A stretch of 64,000 bases of DNA. Source: Lachnoclostridium sp. GTDB lineage: Bacteria; Bacteroidota; Bacteroidia; Bacteroidales; Muribaculaceae. Below are positions 35,102-44,599 of this stretch, in pieces. Within the stretch, counting starts at the first letter, position 1, and each line of letters opens with the position of its first letter. The translations under genes were made by a program, and so were the position numbers. The DNA lies in NCBI GenBank assembly GCA_023667185.1, contig JAMPAP010000001.1, forward strand, positions 718,053 through 782,052, given 5' to 3'. The notes beneath the pieces were generated by a model. It was given only the letters and a program-made list of their open reading frames with translations, was not told the origin of the DNA and did no database searches.

Positions 35102-38100
35102 TCAGCAGCATCTGACAATCTTGCCGGTGTCAAGATACCAGATGAAGCCGCGGAGGTTTTCATTGCCCATTGAGGCGAGGGCGTCGACGTAATCCTGCAC
35201 TTGCTCGGTGTATTCGACGGTGTTTTCTTCGCCGGTCTTGTAGTCGATGACGTCGACGTAACCGTCAGCAGTCCAGACCACTCGGTCAGGTCGTGGATGT
35301 TTGCCGTCGATCATCAGGGGACGTTCGATGAGTACACGCCGGGTGTTTTTGAACCATTTCTCCACTCCGGGGATAGACATCCACTGGGCCACTTTTTCAG
35401 CCAAAGGATCGGCTAAGTTGGCCGGGATTTCGCCTTCGCGCACCATTTTCATGACTACCGAGGGAATGTCAGCAACATCGCGAAGACGCGATAGCAAATC
35501 ATGAATCACGGTGCCACGGTGGCGAGCAACGGTGAAATCATAACGGCGCGATGAGTCTACGCGGGTATTATCCCAAAGGTCATCGCGGTCGTCGCTCCAG
35601 TAAGCGGGCATCAATTCGCTTGCCGATGGAGTCAGTGCGGAGCGTGATTTTTTGCTTTCCTCACGCGGGCTTGTGGGATTGCCGATAACTATATCAGTAT
35701 CAGCCGAGATGACGGGGAGAAAAAGATCTTCAGCCTTGACCGGAGCATCATCTTTGAGGCCGCTCTCAGCAGCTTTACTTCTCTCGCGGTCAGCTATTTG
35801 ATTGGCCTGATCCTTAATGTAATCGGGAGTGCATTTAGCCAGTGCATCGCGGATATAATCGGCTATCGACTGCGATTTGGTGGGTGGCAATCCTATGATA
35901 AGCCGGTCAATGGCGCGGGTAAGGGCTACATACATTACATTTAGCTCGTCAATGGTGACATCCTTGACAAGTGCTTCATATTCAGGCGCAAAGGGCGTTG
36001 ATGCCAGAGCAGCCGAGCATTTCATGGGAATAAACGGAGGGGTGACTGCCGGGTTTATGCCGGGCTGTGGCGGCATCGTAAACCATTTAACCTCGTCGAC
36101 TCTAAGGTCATCTCCTCCGGCAAACGGCACAATTACCACCTTGTATTCCAGACCCTTTGCTGTATGTATAGTCATCACCGGCACAGAGTTTTCGTCGGCT
36201 ACGCCCACCACCGGTGTATCAAAGCCCTTCGAGTCCCACCAGTCGAGAAACGAGCGAATGTCGCCGGACCCGGTCCTAACGAAATTGTTCACAAGGTCCT
36301 GGAATGCGCAGATGAAGAGATTCTGCGTCGAGCGGTCAGCGGCCGGAATGTAGCGGGTGATGATGCGCTCCACTACTGTAGGGAGGTTCAGACAATTGAC
36401 CGCAATAGCCTCTACGGCAATATCTTCCACGGCTTCGCCTGAGGCAAGAGCTTCGTGTAATGCTGCCGAAGCATCCATGCCGCGGCTGCGGAAAAACTCA
36501 AATCGGTTGAGCAGGCGCGCTATCTCGCGGCGCGACTTGTTGCGTGACGAGGTGACGTCGTCAGTCGAGGTAAGGAATCGCAATACGCTTACTATCAGCC
36601 TTACAGCGGGCGATTGACCTACGGTAAGGGCTTTGTCGGAGATAAATCTTACGCCTGGAAACAGTCCTTCTTTGGCCTGAAGTGACAGCAGGTGGCGTAT
36701 GATGATATCCCCATCTTTGCGGAAGCGCACAAGAATGGCTATGTCAGAGGGTTTGTAGCCGGCATCAAGAGCCGACTGGAATTGCTCGGTCATAAATTTC
36801 AGTGCCTCTTCCTGAACTTTGTCGGCATCCGTTTCGTTGAAATCGCGGACGTGTATATAGCCGGCGTGGTCAGAATGTTTGGGCGAGATACGCTGCACCA
36901 CATTGGTGTAGAGTCCGGTATTACCCGTCACGTCAGCCAGAGCAGTGAAGAGTGTATTGTTAAAGCGGATTACATCCGACGAGCTGCGCCAATTGGTGTT
37001 CTCGCGTGGCGTGGTGCCATCCAACTTGCAGCGGCCATGGAAGGCTTTATGAAGGTCGCGGAGCAACTTGGGCTCGGAGTTTCGGAAGCGGTAGATACAC
37101 TGCTTCTCGTCACCGATGACAAGGTTGTCATTGTCGAGCGAAAGGCTCGTCTCCACCAGAGGCAGGAGGTTTTTCCACTGAAGATCTGACGTGTCCTGAA
37201 ATTCATCGATAAGGAAATGCTCAAGAGTCTGTCCAATGCGCTCGTACACAAAGGGAGTGTCGTCATCTCCAATGATGCGATGAAGTATGGCGTTTGTGTC
37301 AGATAGAAGAAGGGTGGCATTATCGCTGCGATACTGCGAAATACACTCGTTGAGCTTGTCGAGCAACCCGAGATAAAAGAGGTTTTGCCGCAGTAGTTTA
37401 TAAAACTTCATACGGGGAAAGCGGGCGTCGATCTCTATGCAAGCTGTAAGAATGGCTACGTCGAGCGCTTCGTCGCGCAGGGGCGAGAGTTTGCCGTCGG
37501 CCACGTATGCATTGTCGATGGAGGCTATGGCTTTTCCGCAGATTCCCGAGGGTTCCTTACCGTCAGCCGGGTAGCCGTTTTTCCACTTACGAATAAGGCC
37601 TATCATGTTTTTATGTATCACACCGCGGTCAGGTATGGAGCGCTCGGCCTTGAACTGAAGCACCCGTCCGCAGGCATCGGATATAACCCTGCGGCACTCC
37701 TCGACATAGTCGGCCAGCGCTTTGTCAAACTCGATAATGCGCTGAGGCTCTTTAAGATACTCGGTTATCTCGTCGCGGTGCTCCTCATATTTTTCATCGG
37801 TGATGTCGTTTATGAACTTCACAAGGTTTTTGTGAAGTTTTGATGTACGGTTGAAGATGTTGAACGCTGAGCCGGCGTCAACTTTCTCAGTCATAAATGT
37901 TTCGAGCCACTGCAGCAGGTATCGGGTCGATGTGTCGTGACGGTCAGAGGTGTTGAGCGACTTAAACATCTCGTCAATGCCGAGCCCTATAACGAGCTCG
38001 TCGTCTATCTCAAGGTCATAATTGCCATCTATCTCAGCCTCGCGGGCGAAGGCGCGGAGTACGAGCTGAAAAAATGCGTCAATGGTGCTGACGTTGAATG

Positions 38101-38449
38101 TGCTGAAGTCGTTTAGCAAGTCGTCAAGCGCATTTCCGGCCGCTTCAGCCAATTGCTGAGGCGAGCATCCGAACAGCTTCGTGAGATATGCTTCATAGTC
38201 GCTCTTTTCAGTCCACCCGGGTTCGCGGCCGGCAAGCACTGCGAGCTCGTGGATGATACGCATCTTCATCTCCTCGGTGGCCTTGTTGGTGAAGGTGATG
38301 GCCAGGATGGCGCGGTGACGGTCGCGACGCTTGGTGGTCAGATGGTATGTCCCGTCGCTTCGGCGTTCACCGAGGATCAGAGCTATATATTCACGGGCAA
38401 GCGTAAATGTCTTGCCCGAGCCTGCTGATGCTTTATAAATTTTAATCAT
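35102..38449 (-). CDS. UvrD/RecB-type helicase-nuclease (AddA-like)
   Basis: 1115 aa. N-terminal superfamily 1A helicase with Walker A ASAGSGKTFTLARE (about residues 7-20), motif Ia ILAITFTNKATEEM, Walker B HFLIDEFQDTSD, motif III GDEKQCIYRFR, motif V MTIHTAKGLEYKVV and motif VI NVMYVALTRAIDRLI. The C-terminal ~150 residues hold a RecB-family nuclease (RPDRVV, VDVIDYKTGEE, QVQDYVDAL), giving the G-i-h-D-Y-K catalytic pattern. It should resect double-strand breaks for RecA loading, like AddA of AddAB. No AddB-like gene precedes or follows it here. The ATG overlaps the end of the YciH gene by 4 bases. Confidence 0.92.
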   Translation of the reverse strand: MIKIYKASAGSGKTFTLAREYIALILGERRSDGTYHLTTKRRDRHRAILAITFTNKATEEMKMRIIHELAVLAGREPGWTEKSDYEAYLTKLFGCSPQQLAEAAGNALDDLLNDFSTFNVSTIDAFFQLVLRAFAREAEIDGNYDLEIDDELVIGLGIDEMFKSLNTSDRHDTSTRYLLQWLETFMTEKVDAGSAFNIFNRTSKLHKNLVKFINDITDEKYEEHRDEITEYLKEPQRIIEFDKALADYVEECRRVISDACGRVLQFKAERSIPDRGVIHKNMIGLIRKWKNGYPADGKEPSGICGKAIASIDNAYVADGKLSPLRDEALDVAILTACIEIDARFPRMKFYKLLRQNLFYLGLLDKLNECISQYRSDNATLLLSDTNAILHRIIGDDDTPFVYERIGQTLEHFLIDEFQDTSDLQWKNLLPLVETSLSLDNDNLVIGDEKQCIYRFRNSEPKLLRDLHKAFHGRCKLDGTTPRENTNWRSSSDVIRFNNTLFTALADVTGNTGLYTNVVQRISPKHSDHAGYIHVRDFNETDADKVQEEALKFMTEQFQSALDAGYKPSDIAILVRFRKDGDIIIRHLLSLQAKEGLFPGVRFISDKALTVGQSPAVRLIVSVLRFLTSTDDVTSSRNKSRREIARLLNRFEFFRSRGMDASAALHEALASGEAVEDIAVEAIAVNCLNLPTVVERIITRYIPAADRSTQNLFICAFQDLVNNFVRTGSGDIRSFLDWWDSKGFDTPVVGVADENSVPVMTIHTAKGLEYKVVIVPFAGGDDLRVDEVKWFTMPPQPGINPAVTPPFIPMKCSAALASTPFAPEYEALVKDVTIDELNVMYVALTRAIDRLIIGLPPTKSQSIADYIRDALAKCTPDYIKDQANQIADRERSKAAESGLKDDAPVKAEDLFLPVISADTDIVIGNPTSPREESKKSRSALTPSASELMPAYWSDDRDDLWDNTRVDSSRRYDFTVARHRGTVIHDLLSRLRDVADIPSVVMKMVREGEIPANLADPLAEKVAQWMSIPGVEKWFKNTRRVLIERPLMIDGKHPRPDRVVWTADGYVDVIDYKTGEENTVEYTEQVQDYVDALASMGNENLRGFIWYLDTGKIVRCC

Positions 38450-38781
38450 ACACCTTTTGTTCTGTAGCCTTCGTCGTTGAGAATCTGCTTGATACGTGTC
38501 CGATAGTCGCCCTGGAGAAGGATCTCGCCGCCTCGTGCAGAGCCTCCGGTTGCGAGCTTCCGGCGAATACGTGAGGCCAGCTCCTTGAGCTCCTCATCCG
38601 AGCAGTCAAAGCCTGAGAGGATGGTAGCTTGCTTGCCTGCGCGCCCCTTGCGCTCGAATGTTACTTCGATGACAGGTCGTTTCGCTGTCGTGGCCGGGTC
38701 AGCTGCCTCCGGCTCGGGAGAATCATCCACGGGGAGAGTAGCTGATAGCTCCATCAAACGTTGTTTCCAGTCGTCGGTCAT
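38446..38781 (-). CDS. SUI1/YciH-family translation initiation factor-like protein
   Basis: 111 aa. A disordered acidic N-terminus (DDSPEPEAADP) precedes the SUI1 fold (residues ~38-110): VTFERKGRAGKQATILSGFD, LKELASRIRRKLATGGSARG then GEILLQGD. This is the YciH/eIF1 family, which checks start-codon pairing on the small ribosomal subunit. It sits between a TPR-like lipoprotein and the AddA-like gene with ATGA overlaps on both sides, an arrangement common in the Bacteroidales as far as I recall, though the functional link is unclear. Confidence 0.9.
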   Translation of the reverse strand: MTDDWKQRLMELSATLPVDDSPEPEAADPATTAKRPVIEVTFERKGRAGKQATILSGFDCSDEELKELASRIRRKLATGGSARGGEILLQGDYRTRIKQILNDEGYRTKGV

Positions 38782-39236
38782 AATGCGTGGATTGAGTCAG
38801 TGAACAGTGAATCAGGCATTTCGTCGGGAAATGAGTCGACGCTTTCGGCGTCCCTTACCAGTGCCGTGAGAGTCATCACGTATGTTATGTCTTGCACCGG
38901 GCATTCGGCATATATAAGCACTGCCGAGTCAGTGTCGAGCTCAAAGGCCTCACGGTAGCAACGCGCGGCCAGGTCGATATCATCCTCATTCTCAGTGTTC
39001 TCACCTATCTTTATATAAAGTAGTGACAGGCGGCAGAGCTGCCGTACGGTAAGTGAGGAAAGGTCGCCGCTTACGGTCTCACTGAGCGACTGTGCTTTGA
39101 CAAAGTCGCCGGCGTTGAGTGCAGCCTCGGCTTCCGCGATACGGTCGTTTACGGCATGATCACTCGTGGAGCAAGCCGTCAGCGCGGCTGCAAATGCAAA
39201 AGCCGCGGTTAGAATAAGTATTTTAATAAGTTTCAT
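38778..39236 (-). CDS. Small TPR-like lipoprotein
   Basis: 152 aa with a lipobox (LTACSTSD, Cys about 22). The mature part is helical: NDRIAEAEAALNAGDFVKAQ and LSLLYIKIGENTENEDDIDL then AARCYREAFEL look like two or three tetratricopeptide helices. The rest is acidic. Likely a periplasm-facing scaffold of unknown partners. It overlaps YciH by 4 bases downstream and the lipocalin-like gene by 4 bases upstream, so it belongs to a four-gene operon running from 39628 to 35102. Confidence 0.75.
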   Translation of the reverse strand: MKLIKILILTAAFAFAAALTACSTSDHAVNDRIAEAEAALNAGDFVKAQSLSETVSGDLSSLTVRQLCRLSLLYIKIGENTENEDDIDLAARCYREAFELDTDSAVLIYAECPVQDITYVMTLTALVRDAESVDSFPDEMPDSLFTDSIHAL

Positions 39237-39628
39237 TTCTTACGTTGATATATGTAGCTGATACCATCGCTTTCCACCTCGATGGAGATATTACTATGGC
39301 GAATGAGCTTCTTGTTAAGCGACGCGGGAATGTCGCCGATAAGAGTGCTGTCACCCGTCCACTTCAAGGTGGAAGGGTCGAGCGAAATCTTCAGCGAATC
39401 ATCAAGCACATTCCATCTCCCCTCTACGCTATAGGTCAACACCTCCGGGCGGATAGCGCGTACGAGACATGTACCATCGCCGTTAAGCTCCATCAGAGGC
39501 AGATCGTCTGACACCTCATCAAGATAATAATTACCCGTAATCTCCTTGGCCTCATCTGTCAAAGGATTACACGACGACAATATCACGGCAGCCGTCATGG
39601 CTGTAAATATGGTAAGGATTCTCATCAT
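39233..39628 (-). CDS. Lipocalin-like small lipoprotein
   Basis: 131 aa from the ATG at 39628 (a GTG two codons earlier is the alternative). The lipobox is VILSSCNPL (Cys about 20). The mature domain shows the short lipocalin-like pattern found in many Bacteroidetes lipoproteins: EITGNYYLDE, LMELNGDGTCLVR, SVEGRWNVLDDSLKISLD, ending IYQRKK. Function unknown; such domains often bind small hydrophobic molecules. First gene of the operon leading to the AddA-like nuclease. Confidence 0.75.
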   Translation of the reverse strand: MMRILTIFTAMTAAVILSSCNPLTDEAKEITGNYYLDEVSDDLPLMELNGDGTCLVRAIRPEVLTYSVEGRWNVLDDSLKISLDPSTLKWTGDSTLIGDIPASLNKKLIRHSNISIEVESDGISYIYQRKK

Positions 39629-39693
39629 GACCACAAAGTTAATATTTTGATGTGAAATTGAGCAAACTTACTCTCAAAATTTTCATACATTAT

Positions 39694-41583
39694 CTATCGT
39701 TCATATATAAGTGTATTTATTAGTTCATCAAGATCGTGGGCTTGCACGTTATTATCTATTAATGAGATGATTTTATTGCGGTGATTCTTAAGATCTCGAT
39801 CGTAATAGTCGGCCACCTGAATGAAACCGGAGAGGTATTTCAAGTAGCTGCTCTTCTTCGTATATGTGATGCAGTTGGCCAGCTGAAAATAGTTGTCCAG
39901 TTTGCCGTAAGATACAAATCCCTGCTTAAGTGACTGTAGCATAAGAAAAAATTCCGTATGATTAAGGAATAATTCCAGCTTGTCTTGCAGGAAAGGGTTC
40001 TGCTTGATTTTACACACCATTGCCACTATAGAAATTTGTTCATATAATTCTCTGATACACTGCGGGTCATCTTTCGGAGCTTTATTGATTAATTCACCGC
40101 CATCTGACTTAACAACATATTTGTTTCGAAATGATTCGATCCTTTCTTGAGCCCACTTAAGGTCGAGATAATCAGCCGCATAATGAGGTGATCGAGCTAT
40201 CATGAGTATACGTTCCGGCGCTATTGCAGCGAGATTCCTGATGAGTATTAATGGTGAAGTCCTATTGTCAGATGAGGTAGCCCATCTATAGATCAGATCA
40301 TTAACAATTGGGCGGACTGTTGCCATGGCCTTGCGAAGTCTTGATGCATCCATGCGGGATAATAAATTCAATGCGGTACCAAAAATCATGATGTCATCTT
40401 TATTCGACCTGAGAATCTCACAGAATTTACTGAATAGATAATCTCTGCTTTCATCATTATTGTCAGCGAAGTCAGCTACAAATATGGCATCAGAGCTTGA
40501 CAATGCCTCTTCCGAAAGAGTATCAACCTTTTCCTGAAACTGCTGACACTGATTCCAATACTCATCAAGATTTACCTCCTGGTGAAGAGAGTCATTAGCT
40601 TCAACTTCAGAGATTTGCTTCCGCTCTGCTTCCTCGATTTCGCGCAGTCTTAGTAGTTCGATTGCCTTATTCTCAAGCTCTTCACGCTCGGTTTTTGACC
40701 GGACGTAGTATAATTCACACGCCTCTTCATCAAGCTTAAGTGAGTCAAAACTTATAATTTCATCGTTTAGCTGCGGCATCATCCTAACCTTATTGTTGAC
40801 AATTTCAAATGTAGGATAATACACATGGATATACAACTTATTTTCGCGGATCGACATTAGTCGGGCTTCGTCGTCAAGCACGAATGCGTTTAACTCGTTA
40901 CGCTCGATAATATCATATTGATACAGAGCCTTATCAAATTTATCGAATATCCATAATATCGGTCGGCCATCTGCCTTGTGATCCTCCTTGCGCTCCTTTA
41001 CTCTCGCTATAAGAATGTATGACACCTGAACTTCAATGTCGATTTCCTTGCCGGGCATAAAGTCAGAATCAGCGGGGAATTTGATATTTATGTCGGGTTG
41101 GCGACCACGAGACTCGCCCTCCTTGATACGCTTCTCAATGTCGATTCTCGCATCCGGGAACTCTCGTCCCAAGACATCAGCTATCGATCGTTTGAGGATA
41201 AAATGAATGGGTGATTGCTCCTTATTAGCATGTCCCAACCGCTCCGCCTGAGCCTTTGACATATTCTTGTCCGGCCGGTATCTGCACTCCGGCGACTGCT
41301 GCCCTGAGCCATGCTTGAAATGAAGCCTTGGATGTCTTTTCCCATCATCCGGGTTATTTTCTCCTCCGGCTAAGAATATTTTTCCACCGCAATTGGGGTC
41401 AGCGCAACGATATATCTCCTTACCATCATGCAAGTTATAACGTATGCGCCCGAAGATAGCTTCCATGGCATTCTCCCATTGAGGATGATATACACCACTG
41501 AAAAAATCATCCACGCGGCGGAATGCCATCCCGCCTTCCGGAAGCTCCTCATAAAAGCAGTCAATCCTTAATCTATTGCCCAT
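39694..41583 (-). CDS. CoiA-like / DUF6035-like protein with putative nuclease domain
   Basis: 629 aa. The first ~230 residues follow the competence protein CoiA plan: a zinc-finger-like RCADPNCGGKIFLAGG, HPRLHFKHGSGQQSPECRYR, then SPIHFILKRSIADVLGREFP, RQPDINIKF and EIDIEVQVSYILIARVKERK, which resembles a PD-(D/E)xK fold (D...E-x-Q with 'S' and 'R-x2-Y/K' after it), then ILWIFDK. Residues ~285-340 form a charged coiled coil (KTEREELENKAIELLRLREI). The C-terminal ~290 residues are helical with no recognised domain. AT-richer than neighbours and isolated between the lipoprotein operon and tRNA-Pro. A role in DNA uptake or anti-phage nuclease activity is inference. Confidence 0.7.
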   Translation of the reverse strand: MGNRLRIDCFYEELPEGGMAFRRVDDFFSGVYHPQWENAMEAIFGRIRYNLHDGKEIYRCADPNCGGKIFLAGGENNPDDGKRHPRLHFKHGSGQQSPECRYRPDKNMSKAQAERLGHANKEQSPIHFILKRSIADVLGREFPDARIDIEKRIKEGESRGRQPDINIKFPADSDFMPGKEIDIEVQVSYILIARVKERKEDHKADGRPILWIFDKFDKALYQYDIIERNELNAFVLDDEARLMSIRENKLYIHVYYPTFEIVNNKVRMMPQLNDEIISFDSLKLDEEACELYYVRSKTEREELENKAIELLRLREIEEAERKQISEVEANDSLHQEVNLDEYWNQCQQFQEKVDTLSEEALSSSDAIFVADFADNNDESRDYLFSKFCEILRSNKDDIMIFGTALNLLSRMDASRLRKAMATVRPIVNDLIYRWATSSDNRTSPLILIRNLAAIAPERILMIARSPHYAADYLDLKWAQERIESFRNKYVVKSDGGELINKAPKDDPQCIRELYEQISIVAMVCKIKQNPFLQDKLELFLNHTEFFLMLQSLKQGFVSYGKLDNYFQLANCITYTKKSSYLKYLSGFIQVADYYDRDLKNHRNKIISLIDNNVQAHDLDELINTLIYER

Positions 41584-41817
41584 ATAACACCTTTTCGATT
41601 ATCAGTTACAAATTTAAACAACCGAATGAGCAATATTCCGACGCACCACTGTTAATAAAGATTAATTCTGTGCGTGCAGTGCCACAGACTCAACACATCT
41701 TAGTAATCATTAAAAAATAAAATGAGTATCCTCATCTTTACCCTATGAAACAAAAAATGTATAATCGTTATTACCACAACATCGCCTCTCCGAGGCTCAA
41801 ATATCTGATTATCAGCC

Positions 41818-41839
41818 AACCCCACGTAAACGTGGGGTT
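41818..41839. terminator. Perfect 10-bp hairpin, terminator-like
   Basis: AACCCCACGT and ACGTGGGGTT separated by AA. It has no T-run on either side and directly precedes repeat copy A, so it may be part of that repeat rather than a terminator for the CoiA-like transcript, which starts at 41583 and runs away from it. Confidence 0.45.
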
Positions 41840-41905
41840 AAAGACAACGACGGCGCTCCGCGCCTGAAATTGGTATTTTGCATTGAAAGGTAAAGTTCGG
41901 GATAT
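41840..41905 (+). repeat. Dispersed intergenic repeat, copy A
   Basis: The first half (AAAGACAACGACGGCGCTCC then GCGCCTGAAATTGGTATTTTG) aligns with copy B at 54722. The second half (TATTTTGCATTGAAAGG...TTCGGGAT) aligns with copy C at 55446, 26 of 32 bases. A hairpin GGCGC-TCC-GCGCC sits at 41852-41864; copies B and C keep a hairpin at the equivalent place with different bases. Confidence 0.65.
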
Positions 41906-42183
41906 TCATAAAAAATAAATAGGGACACCTGCTTGGCCTATTCGGAATCTTTGACGAATGTCCGGCAGTCGTGTAGCTCGCTATACCCTTATGAAAAAAA
42001 ACGTGGCTTTTTTTGCCCTAAGAATAAAATTTATCTTGTCTTGAGCTTAAAAACAGTTTCGAAAACGAATGACCTACCGTCTGAAAGACATTTTTCGCGT
42101 AATTCAGCACAAAAATTTGCAGCCTTAATTATTGCTACCGTGTTATTCCACCCTCCGAATTTGTCCCGGCTATTTTAAGAAAT

Positions 42184-42210
42184 AGGTTGTAACCTATTAA
42201 GTTACAACCT
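42184..42210 (-). terminator. Terminator of tRNA-Pro
   Basis: AGGTTGTAAC and GTTACAACCT form a perfect 10-bp stem with a 7-base loop. On the minus strand it lies 15 bases after the tRNA and is followed by TATTTCTT. Confidence 0.7.
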
Positions 42211-42225
42211 GTTGCCCTAAAAGGG

Positions 42226-42298
42226 TCGGGGTGAGAAGACTCGAACTTCCGACCTCCACGTCCCGAACGTGGCGCGCTGCCAACTGTGCTACACCCCG
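42226..42298 (-). tRNA. tRNA-Pro (CGG)
   Basis: The minus strand folds as a cloverleaf: acceptor CGGGGTG (42298-42292) with CACCCCG (42233-42227), discriminator A at 42226, anticodon stem CCACG/CGTGG around loop TTCGGGA (anticodon CGG), and T arm GTTCGAGTC. CCA is not encoded. It sits next to repeat copy A. Confidence 0.95.
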
Positions 42299-42390
42299 TA
42301 GCTTTTCAGCTGTGCAAAAGTAGACATTTTTTTTATGTCAAGCAAGTTTTTTTTGATGTTTTTTCAGTTTATTTTGTCGCAGTTTATGTG

Positions 42391-42398
42391 TATCTTTG
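42391..42398 (+). promoter_or_regulatory. -7 element of uvrB
   Basis: TATCTTTG, six bases before the ATG at 42405, matches TAnnTTTG. No TTTG at the expected -33 position. The leader would be very short. I saw no LexA-type box. Confidence 0.5.
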
Positions 42399-42404
42399 CA
42401 GATT

Positions 42405-44519
42405 ATGGATTTCAAATTATCATCAGCATATAGTCCCACAGGGGATCAGCCGCAGGCTATCGATCAGCTGGCCAAGGGGGTTATCGAGGGTAATCCGGCG
42501 CAGACGTTGCTTGGCGTTACCGGTTCGGGCAAGACCTTTACAATGGCCAATGTGATAGAGCGGGTGAACAAACCTACGCTTATCCTTAGCCATAACAAGA
42601 CGTTGGCGGCTCAGCTTTACGGTGAATTCAAGAGTTTCTTTCCTGATAACTCGGTTCAGTATTTCGTGTCATATTACGATTATTACCAGCCCGAGGCTTA
42701 CATCCCTTCTGTCGACAAATATATCGAGAAGGATCTCATGATTAATGATGAGATCGAGAAGTTACGTCTGGCCACTACCTCGGCGTTGATGTCGGGGCGC
42801 AAGGATGTGATTGTAGTTTCCTCAGTATCATGTCTTTATGGCATGGGGAATCCGGAGGATTTTGAGGTGAATGTGATCAATATCCGTAAGGGGCAGCGTG
42901 TGTCGCGCAACAAGTTTCTGCGTGACCTTGTCAACTCGCTTTATTCGCGCAACGAGGTTCAGCTCTCGCGTGGCAATTTCCGCGTCAAGGGTGATACGGT
43001 GGATATACGCCTCGCTTACGAGGAAATCACAGTGCGCGTAACCTTCTGGGGAGATGAGATCGAATCAATAAAAACCATTCATAGCGAGGATAATACGTCA
43101 CTCGGCGAGCATGACTCATTTAAAATTTATCCGGCAAATCTTTTCGTGACTTCACCGGCGAGGATGGGTAGTGCGCTTGCGCAGATAGAGCTTGACCTGG
43201 GAGCACAGGTGGACTTTCTCTTTAGAGAGGGGCGCGAACTTGAGGCCAAGCGGTTGCTTGAGCGAGTGAGCTACGATATAGAGATGATACGCGAAGTGGG
43301 TCATTGCTCTGGCATTGAGAACTATAGCCGGTATTTCGACGGCCGTGAACCGGGTCAGCGCCCGTTCTGTTTGCTCGACTATTTCCCGAAGGATTTTCTG
43401 ACGATCATCGATGAGAGCCACGTGACTATTCCTCAGGTAAGAGCCATGTATGGCGGCGATCTTTCGCGCAAACTGAATCTTGTGGAATATGGTTTCCGAC
43501 TTCCTGCCGCGCTTGACAACCGCCCGCTGAAGTTTGAGGAGTTTGAGCGGCTGACCCCCCAGGTGCTTTACGTCAGCGCTACGCCGGCCGATTATGAGCT
43601 TGAGCGATGTGAAGGCGTGGTAGTAGAGCAGGTGATACGTCCTACCGGACTTCTTGATCCGCTGATCGAGGTGCGCCCGTCTCTTAACCAGATTGATGAT
43701 CTTCTCAATGAGATCAATGAGCGTATAGAGCGCGACGAGCGAGTGCTTGTCACCACTTTGACAAAGCGTATGGCCGAGGAGCTTAATGAGTATCTTACCA
43801 AGCTCCGTATCAAGGCGGCTTATATCCACTCGGATGTGGATACGCTTGACCGAATCCGTATTCTTGATGACCTTCGTGCGGGCACATTTGATGTACTAAT
43901 CGGTGTTAACCTGCTGCGCGAGGGTCTTGATCTGCCGGAGGTGTCCCTTGTGGCGATTCTCGATGCTGACAAAGAGGGATTTCTACGAAGCCATCGCTCT
44001 CTGACCCAAACCGTAGGTCGTGCGGCGCGTAACCTTAACGGTACCGTCATAATGTATGCCGACAAGATCACTGATTCCATGCAGCAGACCATTGACGAGA
44101 CTTCGCGTCGCCGATCTATACAGTTGGCCTATAACGAGGCTCATGGCATCACACCGCAGGCTATCATCAAAGCTCGCAACAAGATTATTGGGATTGACAA
44201 GAGTGAAGCCGCTTCGGCATCGTCGTCACGCTCAAAGATCCAAGGACGTGGTACAGCCTCTCCCTCGGCCAAGACTGCCGGTGTACCTTACTCTCAGGAA
44301 TACACCACATCGGTGGATCTTGCTGCCGATCCCGTGATTCCCTATATGTCCACTGACGATCTTTCGCGGCTTATCACCAAGCGGCGCACGGAGATGGTTG
44401 AGGCGGCCAAGCGCATGGACTTCATCGAGGCTGCACGATTGCGCGACGAGGTGATGAAGATGGAGGATCTCGTCAGCCGACGTATCGTGGAAGACGAAGC
44501 GACCGCCGCACAAAGCTGA
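42405..44519 (+). CDS. uvrB: Excinuclease ABC subunit B
   Basis: 704 aa from the ATG at 42405; a TTG three codons earlier overlaps the -7 box and is rejected. UvrB verifies DNA damage handed over by UvrA and loads UvrC for incision. Walker A is GVTGSGKTFTMANV (about 37-50), the DNA-gripping beta-hairpin is YYDYYQPEAYIPS, the DEAD-like motif is IIDESHVT, and helicase motifs V/VI are LREGLDLPEV and QTVGRAARN. The C-terminal UVR domain (RRTEMVEAAKRMDFIEAARL then RDEV) binds UvrC. Complete and normal length. Monocistronic. Confidence 0.98.
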   Translation: MDFKLSSAYSPTGDQPQAIDQLAKGVIEGNPAQTLLGVTGSGKTFTMANVIERVNKPTLILSHNKTLAAQLYGEFKSFFPDNSVQYFVSYYDYYQPEAYIPSVDKYIEKDLMINDEIEKLRLATTSALMSGRKDVIVVSSVSCLYGMGNPEDFEVNVINIRKGQRVSRNKFLRDLVNSLYSRNEVQLSRGNFRVKGDTVDIRLAYEEITVRVTFWGDEIESIKTIHSEDNTSLGEHDSFKIYPANLFVTSPARMGSALAQIELDLGAQVDFLFREGRELEAKRLLERVSYDIEMIREVGHCSGIENYSRYFDGREPGQRPFCLLDYFPKDFLTIIDESHVTIPQVRAMYGGDLSRKLNLVEYGFRLPAALDNRPLKFEEFERLTPQVLYVSATPADYELERCEGVVVEQVIRPTGLLDPLIEVRPSLNQIDDLLNEINERIERDERVLVTTLTKRMAEELNEYLTKLRIKAAYIHSDVDTLDRIRILDDLRAGTFDVLIGVNLLREGLDLPEVSLVAILDADKEGFLRSHRSLTQTVGRAARNLNGTVIMYADKITDSMQQTIDETSRRRSIQLAYNEAHGITPQAIIKARNKIIGIDKSEAASASSSRSKIQGRGTASPSAKTAGVPYSQEYTTSVDLAADPVIPYMSTDDLSRLITKRRTEMVEAAKRMDFIEAARLRDEVMKMEDLVSRRIVEDEATAAQS

Positions 44520-44599
44520 TTGTGACAGCTCGTGTGCGACGGCGACTATTGAATTGCTGAAAAGAATAATTCCGTTATTTTTTTATCGTCACTTAATGA

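Larger units (their letters stand above)
41584..42183. other. 600-bp intergenic region with repeat relics
   Basis: No credible gene. The region contains the 10-bp perfect hairpin at 41818-41839 and repeat copy A directly after it. Open frames here, including an 81-codon one at 41933, have no recognisable features. The rest is AT-rich with long A-runs. Confidence 0.6.

Noticed and set aside
41818..41839. Possible CRISPR-type repeat (palindromic AACCCCACGT...)
   Set aside because: A single copy, no spacers and no cas genes anywhere in the window.
41933..42178. An 81-codon open frame upstream of tRNA-Pro
   Set aside because: No promoter, domain or sensible composition; AT-rich spacer with repeat relics.
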